DNA from: Desulfosoma sp.
GTDB lineage: Bacteria > Desulfobacterota > Syntrophobacteria > Syntrophobacterales > DSM-9756
DNA: 46,326 bases
Assembly (NCBI GenBank): GCA_037481875.1
Contig: JBBFKY010000015.1
Location: 1 to 46,326, forward strand
Reading direction: 5' to 3'
Made by a program: the position numbers and the translations under genes. The notes beneath the pieces are model-generated. The model searched no databases. It had not been told where the DNA came from and saw nothing but the letters and a program-made list of their open reading frames with translations. Each line of letters begins with the position of its first letter. The first letter of the stretch is position 1. This document shows positions 16,583 to 25,080 of this stretch, piece after piece.

Positions 16583-17740
16583 ATGCAGTTTGAACTCACC
16601 GAAGAACAGCGCATGGTGCAGGAACAGGCGCGCCGTTTTGCCGAAAAAGAGATCCTTCCGACGGTGGAGGAAGAAGAGCGGGGCCATGTGTTTAACCGAG
16701 AACGGTTAAAAAAGATGGGGGAATTGGGCTTTTTCGGGTGCTGCATTCCTGAGGAATACGGGGGAAACGGCATGGGCTTCGTGGAATCGGTGCTCATGAC
16801 CGAGCAGATCGCCAAAGTGTCCCCTTCTTGGCGTGTGCCTTTCAACATGCAGAACATCGGTCCCGCCATCACCGTGAATCAATTCGGCACGGAAGAGCAA
16901 AAGAGGACCTACATTCCCGGTTGGGTTTCCGGAGAAAAGATCGGCTTCTTTGCCATCACCGAACCCAATGCCGGTTCCGATGTGGCGGGGATGCGCACCA
17001 CGGCCAAGGACATGGGGGACCATTGGGAACTCAACGGCCAAAAGATGTGGATCAGCAACGCTCCCGTAGCCGATGTGGGTCTGGTTTACGCTTACACGGA
17101 CAAGGAAAAGAAATACAAGGGAATGACCTGCTTTATTGTGGATGTGGCCAACAATCCCAACATTGAGCGGCGTGCCATTGAAACGAAGCTGGGTCTTCAT
17201 TGTTCCCCTACGGGAGAACTTATTTTTGACGGAGCGAAGATTCCCAAGGACGCTGTGTTGGGTCAGGTGGGGGAAGGGTTCAAGATCTGTATGTGGATGC
17301 TCAATAACACGCGCTTGAGCTGTGCCGCCGGTGCCTTGGGGGTTTCCGGAGCGTGTTTGGAGCTGGCCGTCAAATACGCCAATGAACGCACCCAGTTCGG
17401 CAACCCCATTTCCACTTACCAGATGATTCAGGCTCAGATCGCCGAAATGGCCGCGGAACATGAAGCCGCCAAATGGCTTGTCTACCATGCGGCCTATCTT
17501 AAGGATCAAGGCAAGCCCAACCAGCTGCAAACGTCCATTGCCAAGTATTTCGCTTCGGAAAGCGCGGTGCGCGCGGCCAACGAAGCCATGAAGATCTTTG
17601 GATCCTATGGATTTTCCACGGAATACCCCATTGAACGCTACTATCGGGATGTCAAGTCCTATCAGATTGTGGAAGGGACCAGCAATGTGCAGAAGATGAT
17701 CATCGCCGGCATCACGTGCGGCCATCAGCCGAACCGATAG
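16583..17740 (+). CDS. Glutaryl-CoA dehydrogenase, probably non-decarboxylating
   Basis: This FAD-dependent acyl-CoA dehydrogenase (385 residues) shows ITEPNAGSDVAGM, the QKMWISNAPVADVG strand and the catalytic base Glu364 in VEGTSNVQKM. Arg84 (SPSWRVPF) aligns with the Arg that binds the distal carboxylate in glutaryl-CoA dehydrogenases. The two residues that promote decarboxylation in the human enzyme, Glu87 and Tyr369, correspond to Ala77 and Val363. As I recall, the non-decarboxylating Desulfococcus enzyme has Ala and Val at these places. The product would be glutaconyl-CoA, matching the decarboxylase encoded around it. Electrons probably go to electron-transfer flavoprotein. Without a structural alignment, another dicarboxylyl-CoA substrate remains possible. 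Confidence 0.85.
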   Translation: MQFELTEEQRMVQEQARRFAEKEILPTVEEEERGHVFNRERLKKMGELGFFGCCIPEEYGGNGMGFVESVLMTEQIAKVSPSWRVPFNMQNIGPAITVNQFGTEEQKRTYIPGWVSGEKIGFFAITEPNAGSDVAGMRTTAKDMGDHWELNGQKMWISNAPVADVGLVYAYTDKEKKYKGMTCFIVDVANNPNIERRAIETKLGLHCSPTGELIFDGAKIPKDAVLGQVGEGFKICMWMLNNTRLSCAAGALGVSGACLELAVKYANERTQFGNPISTYQMIQAQIAEMAAEHEAAKWLVYHAAYLKDQGKPNQLQTSIAKYFASESAVRAANEAMKIFGSYGFSTEYPIERYYRDVKSYQIVEGTSNVQKMIIAGITCGHQPNR

Positions 17741-17761
17741 AAGGAAGGGGAGTCAGGGGGT

Positions 17762-19318
17762 ATGGCACCGGAGTGGAAAGAGCTGACGGAAAAATTCCAA
17801 GCGGAACGGGAAAGGCTTCGAGCGGGCGGTGGCTCGGAGCTTCAGGCCAAGGAACACGCGAAAGGGAAGCTTACCGCCCGGGAACGCATCGATCTTTTGT
17901 TCGATCCCGGCACCTTTGAGGAACTGGACCTTTTTGCCAAGCACATCGGCCGGGATTACGGGTTGGACAAAAGGGAGTTACCCGCCGATGGGGTCATTAT
18001 CGGCTATGGGGAAATCAACGGTCGAGGTTGCATGGTTTATGCGGAAGATTTTACCGTGGTGGCCGGCACCTTTGGGGAAATGCACGGGCGAAAGATCTGC
18101 AAAATCATCGACATGGCCCGAAAATACGGTTACCCCGTTGTAGGAATCAATGATTCGGGTGGAGCCCGCGTGACCGAACAAATGGGGGCTTTGAGCCAAT
18201 ACGGTCAGTTGTTCTATCGTCACGTGGCGGCTTCGGGCGTTGTCCCTCAAATCGCTCTTATCATGGGTCCTGTGGCCGGCGGCCAGGCCTATTCGCCTGC
18301 GCTTATGGACTTCATCTTCATGGTGGACAAAACCAGTTCCATGTTCATTGCCGGTCCCCCCTTAGTGGAAGCGGTGGTCTACGAAAAGACCGACGAACAA
18401 TCCCTGGGAGGGCCCAAGGTGCATGGGCGCATTACGGGAGTTTCCGACGGCACCATGGCGGATGATCGCCAATGTTTAGAACAAACACGGCGCCTTTTGT
18501 CCTATCTGCCTCTGAACAATAAGGAACTGCCTCCTTATGAGGTGCCCGAAGATAGTCCGGATCGAGAAACCAAGGAACTGGAAGAGATCATTCCGACGGA
18601 CCAGAAGAAACTCTACAACATGCGCCGGGTCATCGAGGTGGTTTTTGATCGGGGCAGTTTCTTTGAACTGAAAAAGGAATTCGCCCAGAACCTCATCATC
18701 GGCTTCGCCCGCCTTAACGGCCATGTGGTCGGTGTTGTGGCCAATAACCCCATGAAATACAACGGTGCCTTGGACTACAATGCGGCGGACAAAGGATCTC
18801 GTTTCATAAGATTTTGCGACGCTTTCAATATTCCTTTGATCAATCTGCAGGATGTCCCGGGCTTTCTCATCGGTACACGATCGGAACACAACGGCATCAT
18901 TCGTCACGGCGCCAAAATGCTTTATGCCTACGCGGAAGCTACCGTGCCCAAAATCACCTGCGTTGTGCGAAAGGCCTATGCGGGAGGCTACCTGGCCATG
19001 TGCAGCAAGGACTTGGGAGCGGACGTGGTCTTTGCTCTGCCTACAGCCGAAATCTGCCTCATGGGCCCTCAAGGAGCGGTGAACATTCTATTTCGTAAGG
19101 AAATTGCCTCCGCTCAGGATCCAGAAAAGATACGCGCCGAACGTGAAGCCGAATTCATGGAACGCTACGTCAATCCCACTTATGCTGCCGGCTTGCAGCA
19201 CGTGGATGATATCATCTTGCCTGCGGAACTGCGCCGACGCCTCATAAGAGCTCTGGAAATGACCCTGGACAAGGACGAAGAAGCTCCGGAGCGCAAGCAC
19301 GGCATCACGCCTGTGTGA
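17762..19318 (+). CDS. Biotin-dependent carboxyltransferase, decarboxylase alpha subunit
   Basis: The 518-residue protein is a PccB/MmdA-type carboxyltransferase with two crotonase-like halves. Visible blocks are ARERIDLLFDPGTFEEL, INDSGGARVTEQ, MGPVAGGQAYSPALMDF, LQDVPGFLIGTRSE, VVRKAYAGGYLAM and LPTAEICLMGPQGAVNILF. It would move CO2 from glutaconyl-CoA to biotin, giving crotonyl-CoA. The absence of a biotin carboxylase gene and the presence of the beta and small subunits indicate a decarboxylase and not a carboxylase. It is of the propionyl-CoA type, unlike Acidaminococcus GcdA as I know it. GGAAGGGGAG lies upstream of the ATG. Confidence 0.88.
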   Translation: MAPEWKELTEKFQAERERLRAGGGSELQAKEHAKGKLTARERIDLLFDPGTFEELDLFAKHIGRDYGLDKRELPADGVIIGYGEINGRGCMVYAEDFTVVAGTFGEMHGRKICKIIDMARKYGYPVVGINDSGGARVTEQMGALSQYGQLFYRHVAASGVVPQIALIMGPVAGGQAYSPALMDFIFMVDKTSSMFIAGPPLVEAVVYEKTDEQSLGGPKVHGRITGVSDGTMADDRQCLEQTRRLLSYLPLNNKELPPYEVPEDSPDRETKELEEIIPTDQKKLYNMRRVIEVVFDRGSFFELKKEFAQNLIIGFARLNGHVVGVVANNPMKYNGALDYNAADKGSRFIRFCDAFNIPLINLQDVPGFLIGTRSEHNGIIRHGAKMLYAYAEATVPKITCVVRKAYAGGYLAMCSKDLGADVVFALPTAEICLMGPQGAVNILFRKEIASAQDPEKIRAEREAEFMERYVNPTYAAGLQHVDDIILPAELRRRLIRALEMTLDKDEEAPERKHGITPV

Positions 19319-19437
19319 CGCGCGCCTGGAAGGGGGAAGGAGCCGCCGTGACGGCATCTTTTCCCCTTTTTCATTTCCTAAAAAGGTTGTTTCTTCTCGA
19401 CAAAAATTGTACGAAATCTTTTGAAGTCTTTGGTGGG

Positions 19438-19463
19438 TTTCCAATGGCTGAGGCTATTGGAAA
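19438..19463 (+). promoter_or_regulatory. Inverted repeat between the decarboxylase and transporter genes
   Basis: TTTCCAAT and ATTGGAAA form 8-bp arms around ten bases, in the 187-bp gap before the TAXI gene. There is no T run after it. It could be an operator (the spacing suits an IclR dimer) or an mRNA stem-loop. Confidence 0.4.
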
Positions 19464-19505
19464 GGGAGCCGGAGTGAATGGAGGATCAAAAGAAAGGAGA
19501 GGCGT

Positions 19506-20501
19506 ATGAGGAAGCTTGCATTGGTGGGAATGTTGGTCATGTGTCTATTTATCGGACAGGCTCAGGCCCAATCGGCCAAGGTGCTGGTGGCCACGGGAGG
19601 GATCGGCGGCGTTTATTACTATTACGGCACACAGGTGGCTGAAATTCTGACCAAGAACAATGCGGTTCCTGCGACGGCGATTCAGACCGCGGCCTCCGTG
19701 GACAATATGCTTCTCATTCGAGACAAGACGGATCCGGACAAGAAAACCTATTTTCTGGCCACGGTGCTTCCTGACACCGCCTACTTTACCTTCACCGGAA
19801 AGCATGAGAAGTTTGCGGACAGACCTGCCAAAGCCAGTATTTTATGGATGATGTACCCGAATTACCTGCATGTGGTGACCACCGACCAGTCCGGGATCAA
19901 AACCTTAGCCGACCTCAAAGACAAACGTGTTTCCACTGGGGCTCCTGGAAGCGGCACCGAATTTACCGCGCTGAATCTGTTGAAGGCGGCGGGCATCAAT
20001 CCCGAAGGGTTCAAGAAATGGGAAAAACTCGGGGCCAAGGAATCCGATGAAGCTTTGGCCAACGGGACCATTGACGCTTACTTTTGGTCCGGCGGGTTGC
20101 CCACAGGAAGCGTTGTGGAACTGGCTAACACCTTGAAACGCAAGGGCATGAACTTGGCCTTGGTGCCTCTGCCGGAAAAGGATCCTGGAGTCGTTGCTTT
20201 CATGAAGGAGTTTGAGGGCCTCGTGGATCCGACTATGGTCAAGAAGGAAGTCTATTCTTTGACCGAAGATGTTCCTACTCTGGCGTTCTGGAACATGTTC
20301 GTGGCGCCCGACAGTCTTCCCGAAGATTTGGCATACACAATCACTAAGACGGTTTTTGAAAACCTGGAAACGCTCCATGCTTCGGTGAAGCCGTCCAAGG
20401 ACACGACAGCGGAGAATACGGCTCGCTTTGTCGGCAAAACGGCTATTCCGTTCCATCCCGGGGCTGTGCGTTACTTTAAGGAAAAGGGCCTTTTGAAATA
20501 G
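19506..20501 (+). CDS. TAXI-family TRAP transporter substrate-binding protein
   Basis: This periplasmic protein captures a carboxylate for the TRAP permease. It has a signal peptide (ALVGMLVMCLFIGQAQAQS, cut after AQA) and then the TAXI opening VLVATGGIGGVYYYYGTQVAEIL, split here as GGIGGVYYYYGTQ. The central VSTGAPGSGTEFTALNLL and the SGGLPTGSVVEL block are typical of the family. At 331 residues it has normal length. An AAAGGAGAGGCGT site precedes the ATG. Its place behind the glutarate genes suggests glutarate or a related dicarboxylate as ligand; the sequence does not prove it. Confidence 0.92.
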   Translation: MRKLALVGMLVMCLFIGQAQAQSAKVLVATGGIGGVYYYYGTQVAEILTKNNAVPATAIQTAASVDNMLLIRDKTDPDKKTYFLATVLPDTAYFTFTGKHEKFADRPAKASILWMMYPNYLHVVTTDQSGIKTLADLKDKRVSTGAPGSGTEFTALNLLKAAGINPEGFKKWEKLGAKESDEALANGTIDAYFWSGGLPTGSVVELANTLKRKGMNLALVPLPEKDPGVVAFMKEFEGLVDPTMVKKEVYSLTEDVPTLAFWNMFVAPDSLPEDLAYTITKTVFENLETLHASVKPSKDTTAENTARFVGKTAIPFHPGAVRYFKEKGLLK

Positions 20502-20517
20502 CAGGATTGTTTCGGGC

Positions 20518-20925
20518 ATGAGCGTGCGCCCTACGGTGATCAGCCTGACGGTTTTGCTTCTCGCACTGTTCACCGTAGGGTTTTTCTTGAAACCTGTCCG
20601 GTTGGTTCATGAAGGCCGGTCTCGTGTGGTGCTTCTGTACCGTTTTCAAAAAGGCGCCTGGCATTTCGTCAACTCGGTAACCCTCAAACCGGTAACCATT
20701 CATTTTCAAGTGCTTTCCCAGTTTGACCATTTCTCCATGGAAACGGATGAGGAGACCGAAAACTACTACACATCAGGAACTTACGAGATCGACGCTCTTT
20801 TATCCCGCCAGAAGACGTCCTCGCTCAAGCTGTGCAGTGTGCAAGGGATCGTGCTCTCCTTTGGTGACGACAGGTGGGAGATTCAAGACGGCTGCTTGGA
20901 GGTGACTCTGTTATGGACGTTTTGA
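20518..20925 (+). CDS. DUF1850 protein of a TAXI-TRAP transporter operon
   Basis: A 135-residue protein with an N-terminal membrane anchor (VISLTVLLLALFTVGFFL), then a small beta-rich domain containing FVNSVTLKPV, FHYTSG-like YYTSGTYEID and a LSFGDDRWEI ending. DUF1850 genes typically sit between TAXI binding-protein and fused permease genes; their role is unknown. It begins 16 bp after the binding-protein stop and overlaps the permease gene by 13 bp, so all three are made together. Confidence 0.8.
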   Translation: MSVRPTVISLTVLLLALFTVGFFLKPVRLVHEGRSRVVLLYRFQKGAWHFVNSVTLKPVTIHFQVLSQFDHFSMETDEETENYYTSGTYEIDALLSRQKTSSLKLCSVQGIVLSFGDDRWEIQDGCLEVTLLWTF

Positions 20926-23003
20926 TTCGAAGACTTGTGTATGTGCTGGCCATCGTGGGAACGCTCTATCATCTCTACCTAGTCGTTCACCCGTATACCC
21001 CCATGTCATCATTCCATTTTTCCATCCTGGACCTGACCCAGGTGCAGCGGGCCACTCACGTGTGCATGATTGCACTTCTTGGGTATTGGGTATGCATCTA
21101 CAAATTGAAAGCTCGAAGCCTGTGGGGTGCACTCCCATTACTGGTGATGACAGCCTTTCTTACATATGAATTCATACGCTTGGATCTACCCCTGTTCCTG
21201 AAGGTTTTGGGCTTTGGGGTCTGGGTTTTAACCATGGTTTCGGTGACCATTCCGCACGTGAGTGCTTACGCCAACCTTTTGTGTGGCATTCTGAGCCTTT
21301 TTCCCTTTTTGTACCTTGTGGTCACTTATGAAAAGCTTATCTATCGCGCCATCATGCCGGAACCTTGGGATCTTTTCATGGCTTTTTCGGAAGTCCTTTT
21401 GGTCTTGGGAGTGATCTTTCGGCTCAGCGGCCCCATCATGCCGACCTTGGTCATGATCTTTATCCTTTATAATGTTTACGGCCATTACATACCCGGCACC
21501 TTCGCCAATCCCGGATTCAGTGTGGATATGTTGCTGGGCAAGATGTATTGCGAAACGGAAGCCGGCATCTTCGGCTCCATTACGGGTGTTTCCTTGAAAT
21601 ACCTCATCTATTTCACCACACTGGGAGCCGTGGTAAGCCAAATGGGGTTCGGCAAGATTCTCGCCAACATTGCCCTTCTTCTGGTGGGCCGTAGCCCCGC
21701 ATCTCCGGGCCGAGCCAGTTCCGTCATGGCGGTGCTCATGGGGATGTTTTCCGGGTCCGGAGCCGCCGACACTCAGTTTGTGGCAACCCTCACGCGACCC
21801 CTTTACGATCAGGTGCGCTACAATCGTCTTGTGGCGGCGGGTGTCATAGCAACAGTAGGTTCCATCGCCTATATTACCCCTCCGGTCATGGGGTCCGTTT
21901 CGTTTATCATGGTGGAACTTCTCTCCATTCCCTACTCCATGATCATTGTGATGGCTACAGGGCCGATGCTGCTCTATCTGCTGGGTATTGTGCTTTATAA
22001 TGAATTGTACGTACGTCGTGAAAAACTGCCTCATCTGGAGATCACCGCCACGACCAACTGGGCGTATTTTTGGCGCTACTGTTATATTTTCCTCCCCATC
22101 CTTGTGATTATTGCTTTGATTTACCGAGGTTTTGCCATCAATTTGACCGTGTCTGTAGCCATCGGGCTGTTTTTATTGTTCGCCTATGCCGACGGATCGG
22201 TGAGGCCTCCTGTGAGCAAAGTCTGGGATGCTCTGGAAGAAGGTACCGTGTCCCTTTTGCACATCGCCAGTGCGGTCATCGCGGCGAACATGATCATGTC
22301 CATGATGGTGCTCAGCGGTTTGGCGTCCAAGTTTTCCATCGTCATGTTAAAGATCAGCGGCTCAAGCCTTCTTTTGGCTACGCTGTTCACCGGTGTTTTC
22401 AGCCTCATTTTGGGCATGGGTGTCCCTCCCATCGCAACCTATGTTCTGACTTCGGCTCTCACCGCGCCCACGATTCAAAAATTGGCCATGATCAACGGCA
22501 TTCCCGAAGGACCGGCTCTGCTGGCCACGCACATGTTCCTCTTTTACTTTGCCGTACTGGCGGAAGTCACACCGCCTGTGGCGCTTTCGGCCTATGCGGC
22601 GGGGGCCGTCATGGGAACGGATCCCATAAAGACCGGTGTCTTCGCCGCGCGCGTGGCTCTGCCCAAGTATTTCATCGGGCTCACCTTTATCTTGTCGCTG
22701 AGCGGCACAGGGCTTCTCATTGTTCCAATCACGGAAATCTTTTCCGGATGGGAGGCATTTCAAGCGATTGCGCTACGGTACATGGCCTCCATTGGAGCGG
22801 TGATTTTTCTCAATGTGGGAGTGGTAGGCTTTCTGTTTCGACCCCTTTCTATGGTGGAACGATGGATTACAGGCGTCTGCGGCGTCTTGCTCTTTTATCC
22901 ACAGTTAGGCTTTAACGCCGTCAGCGCAGCCATAGCCATGGCGATCTGCGCCAAGGCATGGGTCACTCGGGCTCAAGAAGCCCAGGTCCAGGCCCAAACG
23001 TAG
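20913..23003 (+). CDS. TRAP transporter fused permease (4TM/12TM)
   Basis: This 696-residue membrane protein joins the small (DctQ-like) and large (DctM-like) TRAP subunits, as in TAXI systems. Many hydrophobic segments are visible. Family blocks include GMFSGSGAADTQFVATL, AGVIATVGSIAYITPPVMG, LILGMGVPPIATYVL and VTPPVALSAYAAGA. Transport is driven by Na+ or H+ gradients; in this cluster the Na+ gradient made by the decarboxylase could power uptake (inference). The ATG at 20913 follows GGAGGTGACTCTG; an earlier in-frame start would lie inside DUF1850. Confidence 0.94.
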   Translation: MDVLIRRLVYVLAIVGTLYHLYLVVHPYTPMSSFHFSILDLTQVQRATHVCMIALLGYWVCIYKLKARSLWGALPLLVMTAFLTYEFIRLDLPLFLKVLGFGVWVLTMVSVTIPHVSAYANLLCGILSLFPFLYLVVTYEKLIYRAIMPEPWDLFMAFSEVLLVLGVIFRLSGPIMPTLVMIFILYNVYGHYIPGTFANPGFSVDMLLGKMYCETEAGIFGSITGVSLKYLIYFTTLGAVVSQMGFGKILANIALLLVGRSPASPGRASSVMAVLMGMFSGSGAADTQFVATLTRPLYDQVRYNRLVAAGVIATVGSIAYITPPVMGSVSFIMVELLSIPYSMIIVMATGPMLLYLLGIVLYNELYVRREKLPHLEITATTNWAYFWRYCYIFLPILVIIALIYRGFAINLTVSVAIGLFLLFAYADGSVRPPVSKVWDALEEGTVSLLHIASAVIAANMIMSMMVLSGLASKFSIVMLKISGSSLLLATLFTGVFSLILGMGVPPIATYVLTSALTAPTIQKLAMINGIPEGPALLATHMFLFYFAVLAEVTPPVALSAYAAGAVMGTDPIKTGVFAARVALPKYFIGLTFILSLSGTGLLIVPITEIFSGWEAFQAIALRYMASIGAVIFLNVGVVGFLFRPLSMVERWITGVCGVLLFYPQLGFNAVSAAIAMAICAKAWVTRAQEAQVQAQT

Positions 23004-23060
23004 AACAAAAGAAGGGGGTTCCCTCATTATTGCCTGCCACCTAGCCAGCCCGGACCCATA

Positions 23061-23090
23061 GGGGCGGACGCGGACCCGTGTGTCCGCCCC
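23061..23090. repeat. GGGGCGGAC inverted repeat downstream of the TRAP operon
   Basis: Arms GGGGCGGAC (23061-23069) and GTCCGCCCC (23082-23090) lie between the convergent TRAP and sdhE genes. They are shared with 12611-12634. It may serve as a bidirectional terminator hairpin, though no T run follows. Confidence 0.7.
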
Positions 23091-23173
23091 ACCAACCCGT
23101 AGGGATGAGTCTTATACCCGAGAACCCCATCCTCAGCCAGAGGTCTTCCCAGGCTTTGGTTGATCAAGAATCC

Positions 23174-23464
23174 TCACCTTCCGGGCAGGGGTTTGGGAAG
23201 GAGGCGCCTTGTCAAATCTTTTCGAAACTCGGGTGGAAACGGCTTTTGCCCGAGACACATGGCTAAAAGATCCATATCGTCCAAGGCCAAAAGATTTTCC
23301 AGTTCGTAAAGATCTTGTTCCCCAAGATCCTGAGCATGTTCATTCCAGAAACGGCAAAGGATAAGTTCCAGTTCCTGCGTAGCGCGTCGCCGGCACAAGT
23401 AATGAAGTTTCCGGCGCAACCTTTCGAGACATTCCTTTTCGTAAAGATTTCCAGACTCCGCCAC
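23174..23464 (-). CDS. sdhE: SdhE-family FAD assembly factor
   Basis: SdhE/SDHAF2 proteins help attach FAD covalently to succinate dehydrogenase or fumarate reductase flavoproteins. The 96-residue product has the small helical fold pattern: LHYLCRRRATQELELIL (the RG-x-x-E-L region, with RRATQEL in place of RGMxEL), then LYELENLLALDDMDLLAM. A GTG at 23464 is the start, with GGGGAG upstream. It is the last gene of the long minus-strand run, 36 bp after the lipase-like gene. Confidence 0.82.
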   Translation of the reverse strand: MAESGNLYEKECLERLRRKLHYLCRRRATQELELILCRFWNEHAQDLGEQDLYELENLLALDDMDLLAMCLGQKPFPPEFRKDLTRRLLPKPLPGR

Positions 23465-23500
23465 CTTTGGGACTCCCCTTCCTTTCGGGCTTCTCTGGTT

Positions 23501-24370
23501 TCAGCCTGAGGCTCCGTTTTCCCTCGGGCGCCACTGCTTCGCCCACAAGACAATCTGTCGAAGAATCGTCGGATGGTACAGCATGGCCACGTGACTCATG
23601 GGCGGTGTCCATTGTAGCTGCCAATGAGACCCAGCGGGTTCCAGAGCTTCCATGGGGAGGACCATATTGTCTACGGGAGAAACCAGAGCCAGGCAGGAGG
23701 TGCTTGTGTCGGCGAGGGCTGTTTCATCGTGTTCGATCTTTTGGATGAGGGAGCTTCGATAGGCAAGGGATCGTCCCAGCTTTCCTAAAGCGAAAACGGC
23801 TAGGCGGCTGCCTTGATGGGGAGATCCTAAAGTCAGGCAACCGGCCAAGGTTTTGGGCTTGAGCCTGGTGATGGCATGCCGGGCCAAGAGACCGCCCAGG
23901 CTGTGACCGATCACAAGAAGGGGACGATCTGGAGCCATGCGATGCAAAGCTTCCAGATCATGACTCAGCCGAGCGCTTAATTGAAAAAAATCCGTCTTCC
24001 AGCATGCATAGGACCAGGATCGAACATCTTCAAAGCCGGCCCGCTTCAAAGCCCAATGGATGAACAAAAAAGCGCTGCGGTTGTGATAAAGCCCGTGCAG
24101 AGTGACAATAATAGGATTGTTGCCGTCACCTTGTTCTTGGTTCTTTTTACGCTCGGGAAGCCAGCCAAGAGGAAAGGTCAGCACAGCCAAGGTTTGAGCC
24201 ATGAGAGCCCACAGATACCCTTGGAGGACACACAGTACAAGACGCCCTTGGCATCGAAGACGGAGATTCTCTAGCGCCGGCCCGTTAGCCGTATCGTACC
24301 AGTAAAGCACATAGGTCATGCTTGCAAAGAAAAAAACAATCGCCAAAAAAATGGAGAACACTGTCATCAT
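23501..24370 (-). CDS. Membrane-anchored alpha/beta hydrolase (lipase-like)
   Basis: The 289-residue protein begins with a hydrophobic anchor (FSIFLAIVFFFASMTYVLYW) and a second hydrophobic segment near 45-70. A lipase-like alpha/beta hydrolase follows: oxyanion loop TLHGLYHNRS, nucleophile elbow GHSLGG with Ser157, TLGSPHQGS, and a late MSHVAMLYHP holding a candidate catalytic His. The ATG at 24370 overlaps the HAD gene stop (ATGA). Substrate unknown; a triacylglycerol lipase or PGAP1-like esterase is plausible. Confidence 0.82.
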   Translation of the reverse strand: MMTVFSIFLAIVFFFASMTYVLYWYDTANGPALENLRLRCQGRLVLCVLQGYLWALMAQTLAVLTFPLGWLPERKKNQEQGDGNNPIIVTLHGLYHNRSAFLFIHWALKRAGFEDVRSWSYACWKTDFFQLSARLSHDLEALHRMAPDRPLLVIGHSLGGLLARHAITRLKPKTLAGCLTLGSPHQGSRLAVFALGKLGRSLAYRSSLIQKIEHDETALADTSTSCLALVSPVDNMVLPMEALEPAGSHWQLQWTPPMSHVAMLYHPTILRQIVLWAKQWRPRENGASG

Positions 24371-25062
24371 AGATAGCCTTTCTCTTGCAAAAACCCGAAA
24401 ACGTCTTTGAGTTCCGGGACACTGCCGTCGGGAGGCTCCCTTTTTCCGTTCAGAATCTCGGCAAGAATGTCCCGTTCCCTTTCCGGTCGGCACAGAATCC
24501 ATAGGCTTTGCATGCCGACAAGACGGGCTGGAGCCATATCCAATTCGTAGGAATCCCCGACCATCCAGCACGGAGCAAAACCCCGTCGACGGGCGGCATC
24601 CACAGCTTTTTGAAAGAGATCTTGCGCAGGTTTTTTGACACCCATTCGGTAGCTCAGAAATTGAAAATCCGTCAGGGCCTCGATCTCCGCACAGCGTTTT
24701 TGAAACCCAAGGAAAAAAGGATGCCAGATGTTGGAAATGAGACCCACGCTGTGTCCGGCCTGTTTCAGGCGGCGAATCAGCGCCGTCGCTTCCGGAATTT
24801 CGCGGACACAGGCTATCTGATCATCCCAGATTCGGCGCACTTCTTGAGCCACAAGGGAAGGTTCAATGTTTGGAAGGAGGCGTGCCACCGCTTCACTGAT
24901 GGTTTCCGGTGTTTCAGCCCAAAGGGTCATGATGAGCTTTCCGACCGCTTTGGTCTGATGTTCATTCAGACCAAGGGCGGATTCCAAAAGACGTCGAGGG
25001 GATTGGGCAGCGCCGGTCACCAGAGTGTGTCCGATGTCAAAGAAAAAAGCGGCTTTTGGCAT
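24367..25062 (-). CDS. HAD-superfamily hydrolase-like protein
   Basis: The 231-residue protein has the HAD core: nucleophile Asp9 in FFFDIGHTL, ISN for motif II, Lys in GVKKPAQDLF and the acidic motif VGDSYELDMAPARLVGMQ. The cap lies between (about 20-90). The residue two after the nucleophile is Gly where phosphatases have Asp, which argues against ordinary phosphatase chemistry or for an altered one. It is coupled to the lipase-like gene by a 4-bp overlap and follows the thymidylate synthase-like gene by 18 bp. A role in nucleotide metabolism is possible from context only. Confidence 0.82.
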   Translation of the reverse strand: MPKAAFFFDIGHTLVTGAAQSPRRLLESALGLNEHQTKAVGKLIMTLWAETPETISEAVARLLPNIEPSLVAQEVRRIWDDQIACVREIPEATALIRRLKQAGHSVGLISNIWHPFFLGFQKRCAEIEALTDFQFLSYRMGVKKPAQDLFQKAVDAARRRGFAPCWMVGDSYELDMAPARLVGMQSLWILCRPERERDILAEILNGKREPPDGSVPELKDVFGFLQEKGYL

Positions 25063-25080
25063 AGCTTACCCTGAAAGTTT

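Noticed and set aside
17762-19318. Propionyl-CoA or acetyl-CoA carboxylase beta subunit
   Set aside because: The fold family is the same, but no biotin carboxylase is encoded nearby, whereas the Na+-pumping beta subunit and small membrane subunit are, which fits a decarboxylase.
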